A stretch of 64,000 bases of DNA from Megalonaias nervosa (Eukaryota; Mollusca; Bivalvia; Unionida; Unionidae). Position numbers and translations under genes: made by a program. The notes beneath the pieces are model-generated. The model saw only the letters and a list, made by a program, of their open reading frames with translations. It was not told where the DNA came from and did no database searches. Shown piece by piece: positions 46,801 to 58,739 of this stretch. Each line of letters starts with the position of its first letter. Position 1 is the first letter of the stretch. The DNA lies in assembly GCA_016617855.1 (NCBI GenBank), contig JAECUM010001911.1, positions 1-64,000 of the forward strand. The letters run 5' to 3'.

Positions 46801-47335
46801 TATATGCTTTTAAAGATATGCATTTTCCTTTTCGACATTTCTTACATATGGAGTATTAGCCGCTTGTATTCAATTATTGTGCTCAGTCATCTCACCAAGG
46901 TAGCTGATTTCGTGCACCTAAACTTAACGGTTCATGAAAAAAGTTTCATGAGTTGTAAGGCATTTTTCTTTGGCAAATCAAAATTAATCACACAAAACTG
47001 CATTGAATAATGCAAAAATTTAACCTCCGTATGGAGCAGTTCTCTTGTCATTTTCATTTATTCCTCTTCATTTAGCATGGTATTTCATACGAAAACTATG
47101 GCTAAATATGTTGTTATTTAAACAAATAATTTAATAAAAGAAATGTGAATAATTCTTGAGATCTTATATAATTTCAAATTTGCTTCTACATTTAGAAAGT
47201 TAGACATACAAATAATACCGGGACAACTAAAGACTGAATAATGTTTTGGGAGGTGGATAAGACATTGTAATATCAATGAGATATTATTTTCCAAAATATA
47301 TTTGAAATTGCTTTAACAGCAATTGCGATTCCCAT

Positions 47336-47560
47336 CTACAGGTATGGTATTATACACAAGAAGATGTTAGCAAATAAAGATACTACTGCAGAAACAATCT
47401 CAGATTTTAGACACTCAGTATCATTGCAAAACAATTTTACTCCCTTTGACGTAATGAAAATTGGCGGAGCTAAAACAAGCACAAAAATAACCATCAACGA
47501 TAACAGGAAGCATGTGCACATGTAACTGTACTTCTGTTGTTTTACATAGTCATTAATCAC
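47336..47560 (-). pseudogene. short membrane-anchored ORF, faintly like a neprilysin-family N-terminus
   Basis: The minus-strand frame has a short polar start (DYVKQQKYSYM), one clear membrane segment (CTCFLLSLMVIFVLVLAPP) and then KLFCNDTECLKSEIVSA. The spacing of cysteines resembles the start of the M13 (neprilysin/ECE) ectodomain: CNDTEC has a four-residue gap, as in CxxxxC, and the next Cys follows after 18 residues. The family has type II membrane topology, as seen here. There is no ATG at the very start, and the ORF stops at PYL before the conserved Gly/Trp segment. It may be a lone exon, a gene relic or chance. Confidence 0.2.
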
Positions 47561-47699
47561 AGAGGATCAGGATAAGAGTTTGTGCTGCTTGTTTTCGCCA
47601 TGAAACAATGTCTCTATTGGGCAAGATATTCTGCCGAGATTGCCGGCAAGCTTGTGTAATTTTTGTTTTGATTGAGACCATCCATGATTGCTACTGGTA

Positions 47700-48670
47700 G
47701 TAGTTGTACGGTCATACGGCACCTCGGTACAATACTGGTTATATCCCGCACATCCAGTTAAAGTTCTAAAACTCTAGATATAAAGCTTTGCCAAAACAAA
47801 TCCTTGAAAGATAAAATCTACCTCATAAAATGCCCACCCACTTTAAGTACTAAACGATAACAGTTGAAAGGAAAAAGTTAAAATTGTTTGGAAAGGTATC
47901 TAAAATAGATAACAGTTTAAAATCCCCCAAAAGTCTGGTCAAAATGTAGTATATCTACCTCATTCTCTCAACACTTTCCCTGGTGGTATATGATCATGAC
48001 ATTTCTTCATTGAGTTCACAACAAAATGCTCCTGTGGAATAGACACGAATGTGTTCTGCTGTCGGAGGTCTCTAGGAGGGTATGTGCTTTGGTCAAGTTT
48101 CATTGTTCAGGAGGTATGCTTGCGTCTTGTTTACAAATCCGATACGTGATCGGCACAATATAATTTAATCTCTGCTATATATTCTGCATGAGGGATACCA
48201 CTCTCCATTAGAGGATTGGGTGTTCTGAAGCTTGTTTCTCAATGTTTCATTCCGCATGCCCTGTATAAAGAACATGCTGATTTTGTTCTATGGAATTGTC
48301 CTTTCGGAAAAGACTTACTCAATGGAAGTTTTGCTTGCTTTTCCCTACCGTTAACACATATGTGACTAGGCAACCAACAGTCCTGAATACGTTTACCCGA
48401 TTGTATGAGCAAATCATGTTTCTTTACGATCTTGGTGGATTGTCAATTTTGAAGTTATACAAGGCTTTCAGTTTGGAAGTAGAATCCAAACAGAAGAAAA
48501 GATTTCATTTTTGGCAGTTTCCAATGTAATCAAAACTATCAAGTGAAAGCTTCCGGCTAGAGATGTTGCCATTTGGGTATTGCAAAGCCAGTTCCTACCT
48601 TGTCTCCGTCGTTTAAACCGTCTGTATATGGGGACATATGACCACGAAAGGAGGCTCTGATTTTATTCAA
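47700..48670 (-). mobile_element. LINE 3'-end fragment including RNase H
   Basis: The 3' UTR begins near 47,717 (ATACGGCACCTCGGTACAAT). The Cys/His region lies around 48,030-48,100. The RNase H end motif is broken at about 48,330-48,390. The RNase H start is clear on the minus strand near 48,605-48,640 as PYTDGLNDGDKVG, with the first catalytic Asp kept. The plus-strand frame at 48,290-48,529 is antisense. Confidence 0.75.
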
Positions 48671-48679
48671 TTTACTCTG

Positions 48680-49645
48680 AAAATGGAACAATTTGTTGAG
48701 ACAATTTTAACTTGCAAAACTAAAATTATTATTTTGGTATGTTTAACCATATAGATGATTTTGACGTACATATTTTACAATCAATGTTTGCAACATTAAT
48801 TTATGTTGTTTCTTGGAGAGGACGACTTCAAATGGCAAATTGTGGAATGTGCAGTTTGTTTTCGGAGTGTACAGGGTTTGCTTTTAATGCCCAAAGACGT
48901 TATCATATGCATAATTAGATGGATTAGAATATTCATTTTATCATATTGAAGGCCAATTGGTTCGTTGAAGATAAAGGTGATAGAGGGATCGTTCATTTAC
49001 CTCGACATACACGAAGGGGAGATTCTACATGCTTCCAAGCAAACTATGTCTGTTTGATCGTGCATCGGATCCGTCATTTGCAGGTGATATTTTGTCCTTA
49101 CGCAAACGAGATATATTCAACTAATGTCTTAATAAAAAAAAATCCCGAATAATAGGTGAAAGACCTTCAGTCTGTTCTACAATTCATTCGGTACGAATCG
49201 TACTAAATCCAGTACGTTTAGACATTTATCTCAAAGGCTTTTAATTAATTGAAGAATAGTTGCTTTACGCTCAAAAATAAGATCTAAAATTTCATGTCGT
49301 CCTCAACAGTGATATGAAAACCGTCAGGAGAGAATTTAGGGTAATCATGAATTATTTGTAACCTGCAGAAGTGTCACCAGCTTTGCATTTTGACAATTTT
49401 GACATATTTGCTTCTGCCATTTTTGAATTCGTTTTAAGCATATTAGTTCCTCGCCTTAGCACAATCTTCATCCAACCCATGAAAGACGGCTACTACTATG
49501 TTGTTTCCTTGTGAAAACTTCTATGATTAATGCTTTAACTCTTACTGGATGATCATTTGTGTTTTTCTGGCACGCTAAGCCACACTGAAGGTCTGATATA
49601 AAGTTGCTGGACTCAAGATAGCAGAGACGTCTATGATTTACCATT
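48680..49645. other. non-coding stretch
   Basis: A plus-strand frame at 48,946-49,152 (contains HLPRHTRRGDSTCFQANYVC) is not assignable and is probably repeat-derived. Confidence 0.4.
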
Positions 49646-49653
49646 CATTTAAG

Positions 49654-49806
49654 AGTGTAATGTTGTTTTTCCTGAGTTTATCATGGTATAAACTGTCAAA
49701 TGCCGAATCACACAGCAAATAACGCCCGAAGGGCATTATGTAGGTTGTGTGAGTCGACAACTGACAGTTTATACCACGATAAATTCAGAGAAAACAACAT
49801 TAAACT
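49654..49806. mobile_element. 153-bp near-palindromic MITE-like element
   Basis: The left arm (49,654-49,727) and right arm (49,731-49,806) are reverse complements at most positions. The outer halves pair over AATGTTGTTTT...GTATAAACTGTCA, and the centre is GCCC-GAA-GGGC. An almost loop-free stem of about 75 bp suits a foldback MITE, or a short transposon joined tail to tail. No target duplication is evident. Confidence 0.7.
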
Positions 49807-50244
49807 GTTATAATTTATTTTTTATTGCTATTTTCCTTTGTAAAGATATTTTCTATCAGTTTTAGAGCCTCTTTAAGCATATAAATGCTTGTTGAAGCGT
49901 CTTCTACTTAACTGTTAACGGAACAGGTAATTCTCCATCTGCAACATAATAGCTACGTCAATATCAAACAAAACATTATACCAATGGTAGGCGATCTAAG
50001 GTTTAGGACATTCCACAGCATGGTCCTATCTTTTATCTAAATTTGCATATGTTTTCTGAGTAGAAGTTCAATAATGAAAGCAAAGGATGTGTCGTTTTGT
50101 TTGACATACGAATGACTCTTGGATTTGATGCTATCGTGAGTTCATTGTGACCTGTGAATCGTTATTGTCCTGACACGTGAGTAACCAATTTTTGCGTCTT
50201 TAAATCTGCTTCCGTGTTGATAAACAGTTTAGGTTACCTACAGG

Positions 50245-50510
50245 CTCTGCTTACAAATGAATTAAGACTATCGGTAAATGGTTATAGCGATGGGGGTCCA
50301 ATAGTCAAACAGTTCAAGACATCGACACTGATAGTTACGATTGGGGGTGTAGCGGATCTCCCACCCACCCCACATCGTAACTATCAAGGTGGGCGTCATA
50401 TATTGTAGGACTGGCTGTGAATCCAATTGTTATAATGTTAGTCTTTGAACCCCCTCCCCCTAATCCCTATATCCATTTACCTATAGTTTTACATTCATTT
50501 GTAACGAGCT
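50245..50510. mobile_element. MITE-like element with nested inverted repeats
   Basis: Outer arms pair TTACAAATGAATTAAGACTA (50,251) with the complement of 50,486-50,505 and continue, with mismatches, through GGTAAATGGTTATAG...GGGGG (about 55 bp). Inside, GATAGTTACGATTGGGGGTG at 50,330 pairs with CACCCC...ATCGTAACTATC ending 50,385. No coding sequence. Confidence 0.65.
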
Positions 50511-50849
50511 GCAGTGAAAGTTCTGTAGCCCAATATTCTTGGCAGAGGTTTAGTTTCCCAGCTTTACGTTTTCAAATCTAGTCAAATAAAGAATTATTTA
50601 TATTCAGAAAAACAGCAAAGATTTCTCTCAAATCAATTTATTAAGTTTTCTAAATAAAATATAAACCCACCGTTTTTATTTCGATTTAAAGGCGAGTAGT
50701 GTGTATGCTTTTCAGTTCAGTGTTTACGTTAGTTACTTTGCACGTGACTCTATTTATAGAAGTTAGTATCAAGTAGTTCCCCGTACAGTTTATACAGACA
50801 TAAACACAATTGGGTCTGATCACATAATTATGTTCTGACCAATGGAAAT

Positions 50850-53130
50850 CGTCCCTTCATTTATCAACTGATGCAACTGCAATTATTGCATGATTATGCA
50901 AATGCAGTTTGTTAGTAGCATGGTACAATATTTGGAAGTGTGGTCAGTATGTTCCTATCCTGGTTTAGGTACAGGTATATTGGTTTTTTTCTCGCAATAA
51001 AACCGGCGGAAATTTGCAAGTTTCCTAAATAATATTCAAAATGTTTGGCAGTTCACAGCGGGCGGTGTTAGGTAACTCTTTAAGACGTTGATAGAGAATA
51101 TCAAATGATTCTGATTTAGATGAAGAGTTGTGGCTCGATCAAGAGAGTCTAGCAGTTTTTTTGGAAGCTAAATATGTCATTTTAACCTTCAACATTGAGA
51201 GCTTTTAAGTGTAATGTTGTTGAGAGGAATGTTTTGAGAATGGTTCATTTGAATGTATTTGAAAGTTCTGAATCGGTCGTGACCAAGTCATCAAATTCCT
51301 TTACGTGCTTGTTACAGTCTTGGGTGTTGTAATTATTTTTTTCGAATATATTCCATGTTGATTTAACAGGGGTGCGAGAGTTCAACCTTGGCAAATGATC
51401 TCCATGTTTCTTCGTAATCTCTGTAATATTGCGACATTGGATTATATGTTATTTATTCTGATTTTTAGCTGCTGGGCTGGTACTAAAATGTTGTAAACAT
51501 TGCCGATGACATTAGTATTGCAACCCTAGCAAAACCCTGGAGTACTTTTGTAATTAGGAGGATTAGGCCCACAATTTCTTTCGAATAAAAAGTCTAAACT
51601 TTGATTTCCAGAGGAATTAAAACATTTTCGATCGATCTTATTTAGATCTCATCTCTGACATAGCCCTATTGCGTTTGGGATCAATACTTCATAAGTAAAC
51701 AGGAAAACTTAGTACCACGATGACTTGAAGATGGTCAGGTCTAAAGACGAATAGAATCATGTGACCCGATGCAGGTACATCAGCTAAACGTGTATTTTGA
51801 CACAATATTTTCTATTTTCGTCCCTCTGTCGTTGATATCTTTACATCATTAAACGACAGATACTGGTAACTGTTCCAAAAAATGGTGAAGATCAGACTGA
51901 CTGGTTGGAGAGCCTTGATGGAGATTTGTTCAGCAGAGAGCACATGTTGTGTATTTACGATAGACAATCCTTAGGTTGCCTTATCAAAAATCTTTCTCGA
52001 AACGCTGTTGTATTTACAATATTAGTTAGATTAACTCAACCATGTTTTCTTTAAAGCTTTACTAAAGGCATACAACTATGGGAATACTCTCTAAATATAA
52101 GACTTCTTTCGTCAGTATTTGCCTTTAAGCCTCTGCAATTTCATTTTAGTATGGTGCAGAATATATTTATGGAAGTGGTATCAGTACGGGTTGTTTGGAG
52201 TTTTTCCATTGGGACACCAAAATGATTCCCAGTGCCCCTAATATAGGTTTCCCAACATAATAAAGAGCCTCATAGGATTATCAGCTCTGTTCTAAAGTCT
52301 AATACTTTCTTGAAATCTTTGTTAATTCAGTTCAAGCGTACATTTCCACTGGTGCCAGTTTGCTGCTGCTCTTTTGTTAGGCCGAATCTAACCAGTTTAT
52401 AGCCAATGGAGCAGAATATATTATGTGTCTAAATGATTTTGGCGTTATCTGCTTCACTTCCGGTTTTGGTGGCTATTCACCCCGGTTCAGTGGCGTCAAG
52501 ACAGTGAACTTGCTTTGTTCTTTCGGTTATGTTGTGTCTTCAGGGTACATACATTTTATTGTGGAATATTTCTGCTTCAAGTTACCTGCACTGTCTTAAG
52601 TGGATCTGTGACTGTGCTCCGGAAAGAGCAGGTCTTTCTCGTGTTTCACACATTTGATCTCCATCGAGTTTCTAATTTGGAAATCCTCTAGAGTGCTAGA
52701 AATTGTCTCACTGGCAATTCATACAAGAAACCTTTTCTGTTCAGGAGGATCCTTTACGACCCCCCTACTCAGATATATAGCAACATGGTTTTCTCTTGCA
52801 GTCATCTATGTGGTGGCCGTATGTCTCTTAGTTAAAGCACCAACAACGAGCTGGGATATTTAAGAACACAGCTTTGAAAAATATAGGCAAACTTGCTCAG
52901 TCGAACGCCAGGATGTAAGTGTTTGTGGGAACCATTTTACCGTTCTGGTGACTGTATGAGATGTTTTTAGATCCAAGACTTTTGAGTATCTCACATTGAC
53001 TCTACGCATTCAAATCTCAAGACAGCGCAACACCTTTTGTATGTCCCCAAATTGCTTTAGTCAGATTATCATGTAATCGAAGACTAGTGTTGCCTTATCT
53101 GTTCGCACCATCCATCACGGAACCTATCAA
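50850..53130 (-). mobile_element. LINE F fragment: ORF1 knuckle, endonuclease, linker and start of RT
   Basis: On the minus strand 52,780-52,850 reads YGHHIDDCKRKPCCYI (knuckle). At 51,720-51,760 it reads VFRPDHLQVIVVL (endonuclease SDH region). At 51,200-51,380 the linker reads KSTWNIFEKNNYNTQDCNKH, then VKEFDDLVTTDSELSNTF. At 50,960-51,080 the DNA matches the RT fingers of LINE A at 17.0-17.16 kb (TGGTTTAGGTACAGGTATAT). The palm, RNase H and C-terminus are absent. ORF1 above 52.9 kb aligns with LINE D at 5.3-5.5 kb. Stops are frequent. Confidence 0.75.
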
Positions 53131-53139
53131 TGATATAGA

Positions 53140-54290
53140 TTTATTCCCACATATTACACTTCTCGTTTCAGGGATGCACAGGGTGACATACTCGAGTAAA
53201 GAAAATTCACCAATTTACACTTGACAATGCTCTCAGAAGCTTTGTACGATATTTGTACAGTGATTATGTTGAATTACAATAGACACCTGTTAACATAGCC
53301 CATAAAGCTTGTCGTAACAAGAAGAGACATTAGGTTGAGCTATTCTGACGATCCATCAAGCTGAAATCTACGGCGAAGAAGTCTGTTGCATCTGAGTGGC
53401 AAACGTTGACCTCTCTTATACTCATCTACCAGGTTCATCTCAGAAATACTAGTAAACGTGACTCTTTGACTTGATGAATGTTACTTGGGATTTCATTTCA
53501 CGAATACCTGACTGTTTCAATATGCTATAGTTAATTTTCACTCGAAATAAACTTTCCTAACCACAAACATGACAGTGTTTTCTCATATTGCTTTAAATGC
53601 AGGTTTCTAACGTGTATCGATTGGCAAAATGACTACAGAAGATGATACGAGATACAATGACACTTTCCTTTGCATTATGTTCACTTTCTATGTCTTCGCA
53701 CCTGGTAAATATAAAGTTTAAGGCGTTTGAATGAGGTACTGTCAATCGTGCTCATATTGCCAATTCACCCATATTAGGGACCGTATCTTTATTATATTGC
53801 TTTTTTGTGTATTATGATCATCACATTAGCTAAGTCCTTAGCGTACATGAATTGCTACCAGAAAGGCACGGGTTGAATTTCCATTCACTCCAGACGAATA
53901 TGACTATATGAAAGCTGGTTTCTCGAAATCCCTCATTACCGTTATCAGAGATATGTTTATTTCACATGATTGCACACGATAACACCATTTGACATTATCA
54001 TGTGAAATAATTGACCTGTGCCATAGATCTTGTGTATCCGATATGTAAAAGACTATTCTGGCGATTGAGCAACTATTCCAATTTAATACAAATTACTTCC
54101 CCAGAACCTCTTAAATACAATTTAAATTTTGGGAGTTTATTACACTAATGTCATGCTGCATCAGTACCGATTATCTGATCCTTGTATGTCATTATATCGA
54201 CAAAAAAAATTAAATGTCGCACTGTAATCTCTTCGTTACCAAAATGTATTTATTCAGAAATATATATCTATGCAAATAGTACATGTGTTT
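53140..54290. other. non-coding stretch with a small inverted repeat
   Basis: A 14-bp perfect inverted repeat TTATTTCACATGAT / ATCATGTGAAATAA spans 53,957-54,010. A short ATG-led frame at 53,629 (MTTEDDTRYNDTFLCIMF) reaches a donor-like CTGGTAAAT near 53,705, but it is too short to support a gene. Confidence 0.4.
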
Positions 54291-54299
54291 CTTGTGGAA

Positions 54300-54620
54300 A
54301 TAAATTTCACCAATGCTTATGAACTCTAGCAGCTTTGAGAACTTTGGCCTGAAAGAACTTTTTTCTTGATAGATATTTTCCATCATATGAAAGCACAGGG
54401 ATTTCCGTATCCTATGCGATATCATCTCGTGAGATCTTTCTGAATCACTATGACAACTCTGTTGATACAAATACATAGTTTAGAAAATAGGCATGGAAAT
54501 TTCGTATATTGCATTCCATGTATCGGCTATGTTCTGTAGTTTTTTACAGTAAAGGATTCATAGCAGTGATCTCTGAATGAAAAATTCAGAACTTATATCC
54601 GTTTGCTTGCTAATCGATAT
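54300..54620. repeat. weak RepB-related copy
   Basis: GGATTTCCGTATCCTATGC at 54,400 recalls CGGAATTCCTTATCCTATTC at 34,400. TTTGGCCTGAAAGAAC at 54,344 recalls GTGGCCTGAAAGGGAC at 58,325. The match is patchy. Confidence 0.3.
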
Positions 54621-54779
54621 AATTCAACGTGTATCACATATATTGTTTCCAGATAATTCAGAAGAAAACCAGTTGTTGATATTTATGGCGCCTTTTCATG
54701 ACATGAAAAGATAAACGGTGTCTTATATACACCGAACAATGGGGTTATTTGAAGTAGGAAATACAATTGTTAATTGTGA

Positions 54780-55010
54780 CTGAGAGAGATGTGGTATTAC
54801 ACTCTTTAGTCTTCGAGGATGATATTTTCGATTGCCATCAGCGCTATCAGGTATTAATGAACTTTGATGCCTTTTGATAAACACAAATAAACCCTAGACA
54901 AGCATGTCTGTACCGATATCACAACACCTATATACTTTGTAGACTCATGTGAAGTTTTAAAATTAAACGTTCTTACAAAAGAACCGGGGTGTTGATATGG
55001 AACTAGTGCA
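54780..55010. repeat. RepC copy
   Basis: The blocks GATTGCCATCAGCGCTATCA, GCCTTTTGATAAACACAAAT and GTTTTAAAATTAAACGTTCT align with 36.24-36.40 kb and, for the first two, with 20.95 kb. Confidence 0.45.
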
Positions 55011-55060
55011 ATAACTATTGTTTTACAATGTTTATGTATCTCTGGTAAATTCATTAACAA

Positions 55061-56820
55061 ATCAATGCTTTCTGCTATTCAGTCTAATTAAAGATAGCCG
55101 CTAAAAGAGAACTTACACAATAGATCCAAAACAAGTGCAGGCAATTGTTTGTATATCATATTATTAAAATAAAAGCATGGACAGTTCAGTTTTACAATAG
55201 TAGAAGGAAGATCATTTAACGTGTTCAGTTCGGTAACTGTAAAAGAAAAGTTGCATTAAAAGTCGAGAGAAATGGCAATCCAGTCTAGATGTTCTCTATT
55301 TCCGATGGAAAATAACGGACACGGAACTTAAATTGTATAAGAGTTCATGAACCCCAGTCGCTCGTCAGATCTATACTGGTCTTGCAAATATGATTTTCGA
55401 GTCAGTTTCCGGTTGTGAGCCATCAGTGCAAACTTATGAAACCACAGTGTAACTTCTCTTGGGATTTGCATGAATTCACGCGAGATCCATTCATATCGTA
55501 TGTTCGTAGTCATATATATTCTTATCAAACTACATATACTATATGTGAAATTCAGTCCATTTCAAAAGTGTTGGTTAAATAGTTCCGATAGGCAATACTC
55601 TGTCGATAAATGCATCTTATTTCATGAAAATACATCACTCAAAGATAGCTGCTTTGATCAGCATCTTAACATAAAACTTGTTTAATTGTTTCCACAGGTG
55701 TGTTTTTGGTTTGTATTTTAAATGTAAAATAATTTACTAGAATAACATAACCCTAATGTTTATCATTAAAATCTTTGATGAATCTGTTTAAGTATACGGG
55801 AGTGCAATGGTATCGTGGGTCTTAACTTTTACGATCGGGGAATAAGTAACTAAAAACACCTGACATTCAAGATATTACATATGTCTATTTGTTACGTTTT
55901 GCCCTATATTAAAATACATTTAATTGCCAGTTTAAATCTGATGACTGCGGGAAACGATCGATAAACAGACGCCATGTAGATTCCAGGTAATGCAAGGGGT
56001 GTTACTCTGATATAGTGGTCATGCCGAAGAAATATTTTTACGATGGCATATACGTGTCCTAATGTTAGGAACTTGATGAATATCTTGCACAAAGAGTAAA
56101 TCAACTTGAAGTGGATGCTATTTCCATGGCACTCATTCTGCCGCTAGTGCCGTCCAATAGAGACTTATTAGAGAGAATCAGGGAAATAAATAAATATGTA
56201 ACCACCTTTGACAATGAGAGTAGCGCCGGGATTGTCGCTGAGAATGGACTCTCAACATAGCATGAAAGAACATGTCGACATCAGACTGTTTAAACTATTC
56301 CCAGTGTTCCATTGAAAAGTAATAAATCTTGTATAGCAAAGTTTTAAAGTCAACAACTGTCAATTGAGAAAACCAACAGAAAACAACAAGCGTCCATACT
56401 TCACATTTTGACTCTTATATACTAGATAGGTTTGATCTCTTGGTTCTCGACAAATACCATAATCATGTAATCTAACTGTAGCATAACGTTATTGGACATT
56501 ACCAGACGACAAACTGGTTTACCGACTTATTGAAGTGATTGCGACTTTAAGAAGACACAGATTCTCTTTGAGAACATGGGGTACAGTCATTATTTGCAAC
56601 CAGTGACATTCATGGTGTATTTTGAAAATAGTGTACTCGTCAGCAATCCCAAGAGTTTCCCGAAATCAACTGGTGATGCAGAACTAGAAACTTATGCTCA
56701 TGTTGTGTGTATAAGGTAAGTGTATGATGGGTTGCGCTATGCTAAAAAAAAAAACAAACCGACATTTCGAATACCGCGATAATAGAACCCACGGTACTAG
56801 GGAGCATTGATGAGAGAGGG
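55061..56820. other. AT-rich non-coding stretch
   Basis: Overlapping short frames at 55,328-55,685 on both strands are not supported. No placed repeat. Confidence 0.45.
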
Positions 56821-56828
56821 TAGCAGGC

Positions 56829-56841
56829 ATATATATATAGT

Positions 56842-56879
<38 letters not shown>
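56829..56879. repeat. (AT)n microsatellite with one interruption
   Basis: TA runs on either side of AGTGAG near 56,840; the longer run is about 17 units. Confidence 0.95.
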
Positions 56880-56882
<3 letters not shown>

Positions 56883-57274
56883 GTTGGGTACACTAAATAT
56901 TTCTCGAACGAGAATACTTTGAAAATATCAAACATAGCCGGAGACTGACTTTTCAAAGACCATTTTTGTTAATAGATCTGATCGAAATTTATAAGTTTTT
57001 AAGGTAATTTAAACTTATCTATCTCTTATTACTGAAGACTGGTGTCAAATTAATAGAATGTCATTGATATAATCATCGTGTGTACTGGAACCATTAGTTT
57101 TATACTATTAGGGGACTCTCAGAATGGTAAAATTCCAGTTATCTTAGTATCTTTTACAATACGCTGATTGTTAAACTGATACGACGGAACTGCAGATGTA
57201 TTTTATCATTAGATTATATTACCTGTTGCCACAACTTGCATTTTAAATCGCCTAAACCGACGCCATGCTAGTCA

Positions 57275-57460
57275 ATGTATTACATTATACGAGTTAAAAA
57301 ATTTGAAGTACATGTGCATTATCTTTGTAAAGCAGGAACATATCAAATTACACATTATGGATTAATGAATGAGCTTTCAGGGCACCGCATCGGGACTGTA
57401 GTCCATACGGAAAATGGATATTTTACATTTATCTTGCCCGCAACAATATGCGTGGCATAG
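57275..57460 (+). CDS. short ORF, unrecognised
   Basis: There are 61 codons beginning MYYIIRVKKFEVHVHYLCKA and ending FTFILPATICVA. Composition is protein-like rather than low-complexity (GHRIGTVVHTENGY), but there is no motif, splice signal or repeat match to support it. A terminal exon or chance are both possible. Confidence 0.12.
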   Translation: MYYIIRVKKFEVHVHYLCKAGTYQITHYGLMNELSGHRIGTVVHTENGYFTFILPATICVA

Positions 57461-57849
57461 TTTGTTGCAGACGCAAAAGAAGCATTCTTCTGCAGGATGT
57501 TAGAGCCTAATATGAAAAATCAAACATCTTTCCTTTGCACAAGAGTTGTTTTGATGAGTTTATTTTTGGAACCATTCTGTGTAGAACGATGAACCCCTTG
57601 GAACTAACTGATTGCTCTCTCAGTAAACAATGACCTCGTTCATGACAAAATCTCATCAGATGCACCATTCTTATTTCCATCTCTGGCTGAGAAGTTATTA
57701 TAAAGATTTCTCTAAAATAAGAGAAAGGTGCAACGGTAAACTAATTGAATAAAAGATCATGACAAACATAAGTCATAATCGATTTGCGTATGGCGTCTAT
57801 CTCTTGTTTCGTATAAAATATCCATCAATTATGCAATTCCTCTGTAAGA

Positions 57850-58150
57850 TCCCCGGGCTTTGAAAGACAGCGAGTTTGTCTTAATGGCATTTTAGTTGCC
57901 GGGTTATATCGGAGGATAAAACCTGACCAAAAATTGAATTACACCAAACAGAAAGTGACTGATATAACATGAACAAACTTCGGGTTTAGGGATGCAGAAT
58001 AGGTCTGACACGCCCTCCTGCAAGAGACGATCGAGGCAACCTATTAACCGCGGGCTGAGTTCTAATTCAGCGGAGGGTAGGATCCCGATAGCTGAGCAGA
58101 AAAGGAGCCCGGTTGTTCCCTTTCCGATGCAGCAAACTACTTTGGCTTTA
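57850..58150. repeat. decayed GTAAGAGGCGAC-type repeat and RepB-like trace
   Basis: AGAATAGGTCTGACACGCCC and CTCCTGCAAGAGACGATCGA near 57,996-58,045 resemble the core repeat at 21.65 and 63.44-63.51 kb. GTTTGTCTTAATGGC at 57,873 recalls the RepB block CTGTCTTAATAGC. The stretch is more GC-rich than its neighbours. Confidence 0.3.
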
Positions 58151-58199
58151 ATGTAAGTTTGACGGGTTTTCGGAAAGGTTTTGGTCTGATCAGTCGGTT

Positions 58200-58560
58200 A
58201 ATCATGCTTAGCTTCAGAGGACATGTTAATGAAAAATTCAATTCCGCTCATCTCAAGACTTTAAAAGATCAACATTTTTATTAAGGAAACATTTATGCAG
58301 CAGAGTGAACGATTTCGAAGCACGTGGCCTGAAAGGGACAATCAAATAAGGATTCCGCTTTGGTTGAATATATCACCCTTTCTATCATAGACATGATAAA
58401 TCAAAGAATTAGCATTAATATCTGTCCACTTGTTTGTCTCTGAGACCGGTGAGAATCGCAGTTGAGAAGCAATCGTGCTCCGTTGAGGGAAAGCTATAAA
58501 TCCATAGGTAGCAGAATGAGATACGGCCACAAATACATCATCAGCAACTTAGATCACTAA
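58200..58560. repeat. weak RepB-related copy
   Basis: Shares the GTGGCCTGAAAGGGAC block with 54.34 kb and loosely the following 60 bp. The minus-strand frame at 58,342-58,530 lies in it and has no recognised content. Confidence 0.25.
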
Positions 58561-58739
58561 GTAAGAAGAGGAAACTGTTTGGAGTCATGGAAATCGGCCT
58601 CGACTTTTCATCATTCAATCAACTCATAAGAATCGGAAGTTGCGTACGGTCCTGTGTGTGTGTTTTGGATCTTTAACGTAGCTTTAACAATTTTTCAGTC
58701 ATATCGCTACGATGTTTGCAGTGTGGCAGTTGATAGTGA

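Noticed and set aside
53629..53711. First coding exon of a membrane protein
   Set aside because: Only about 25 codons before a donor-like site; no promoter, partner exon or recognisable content.
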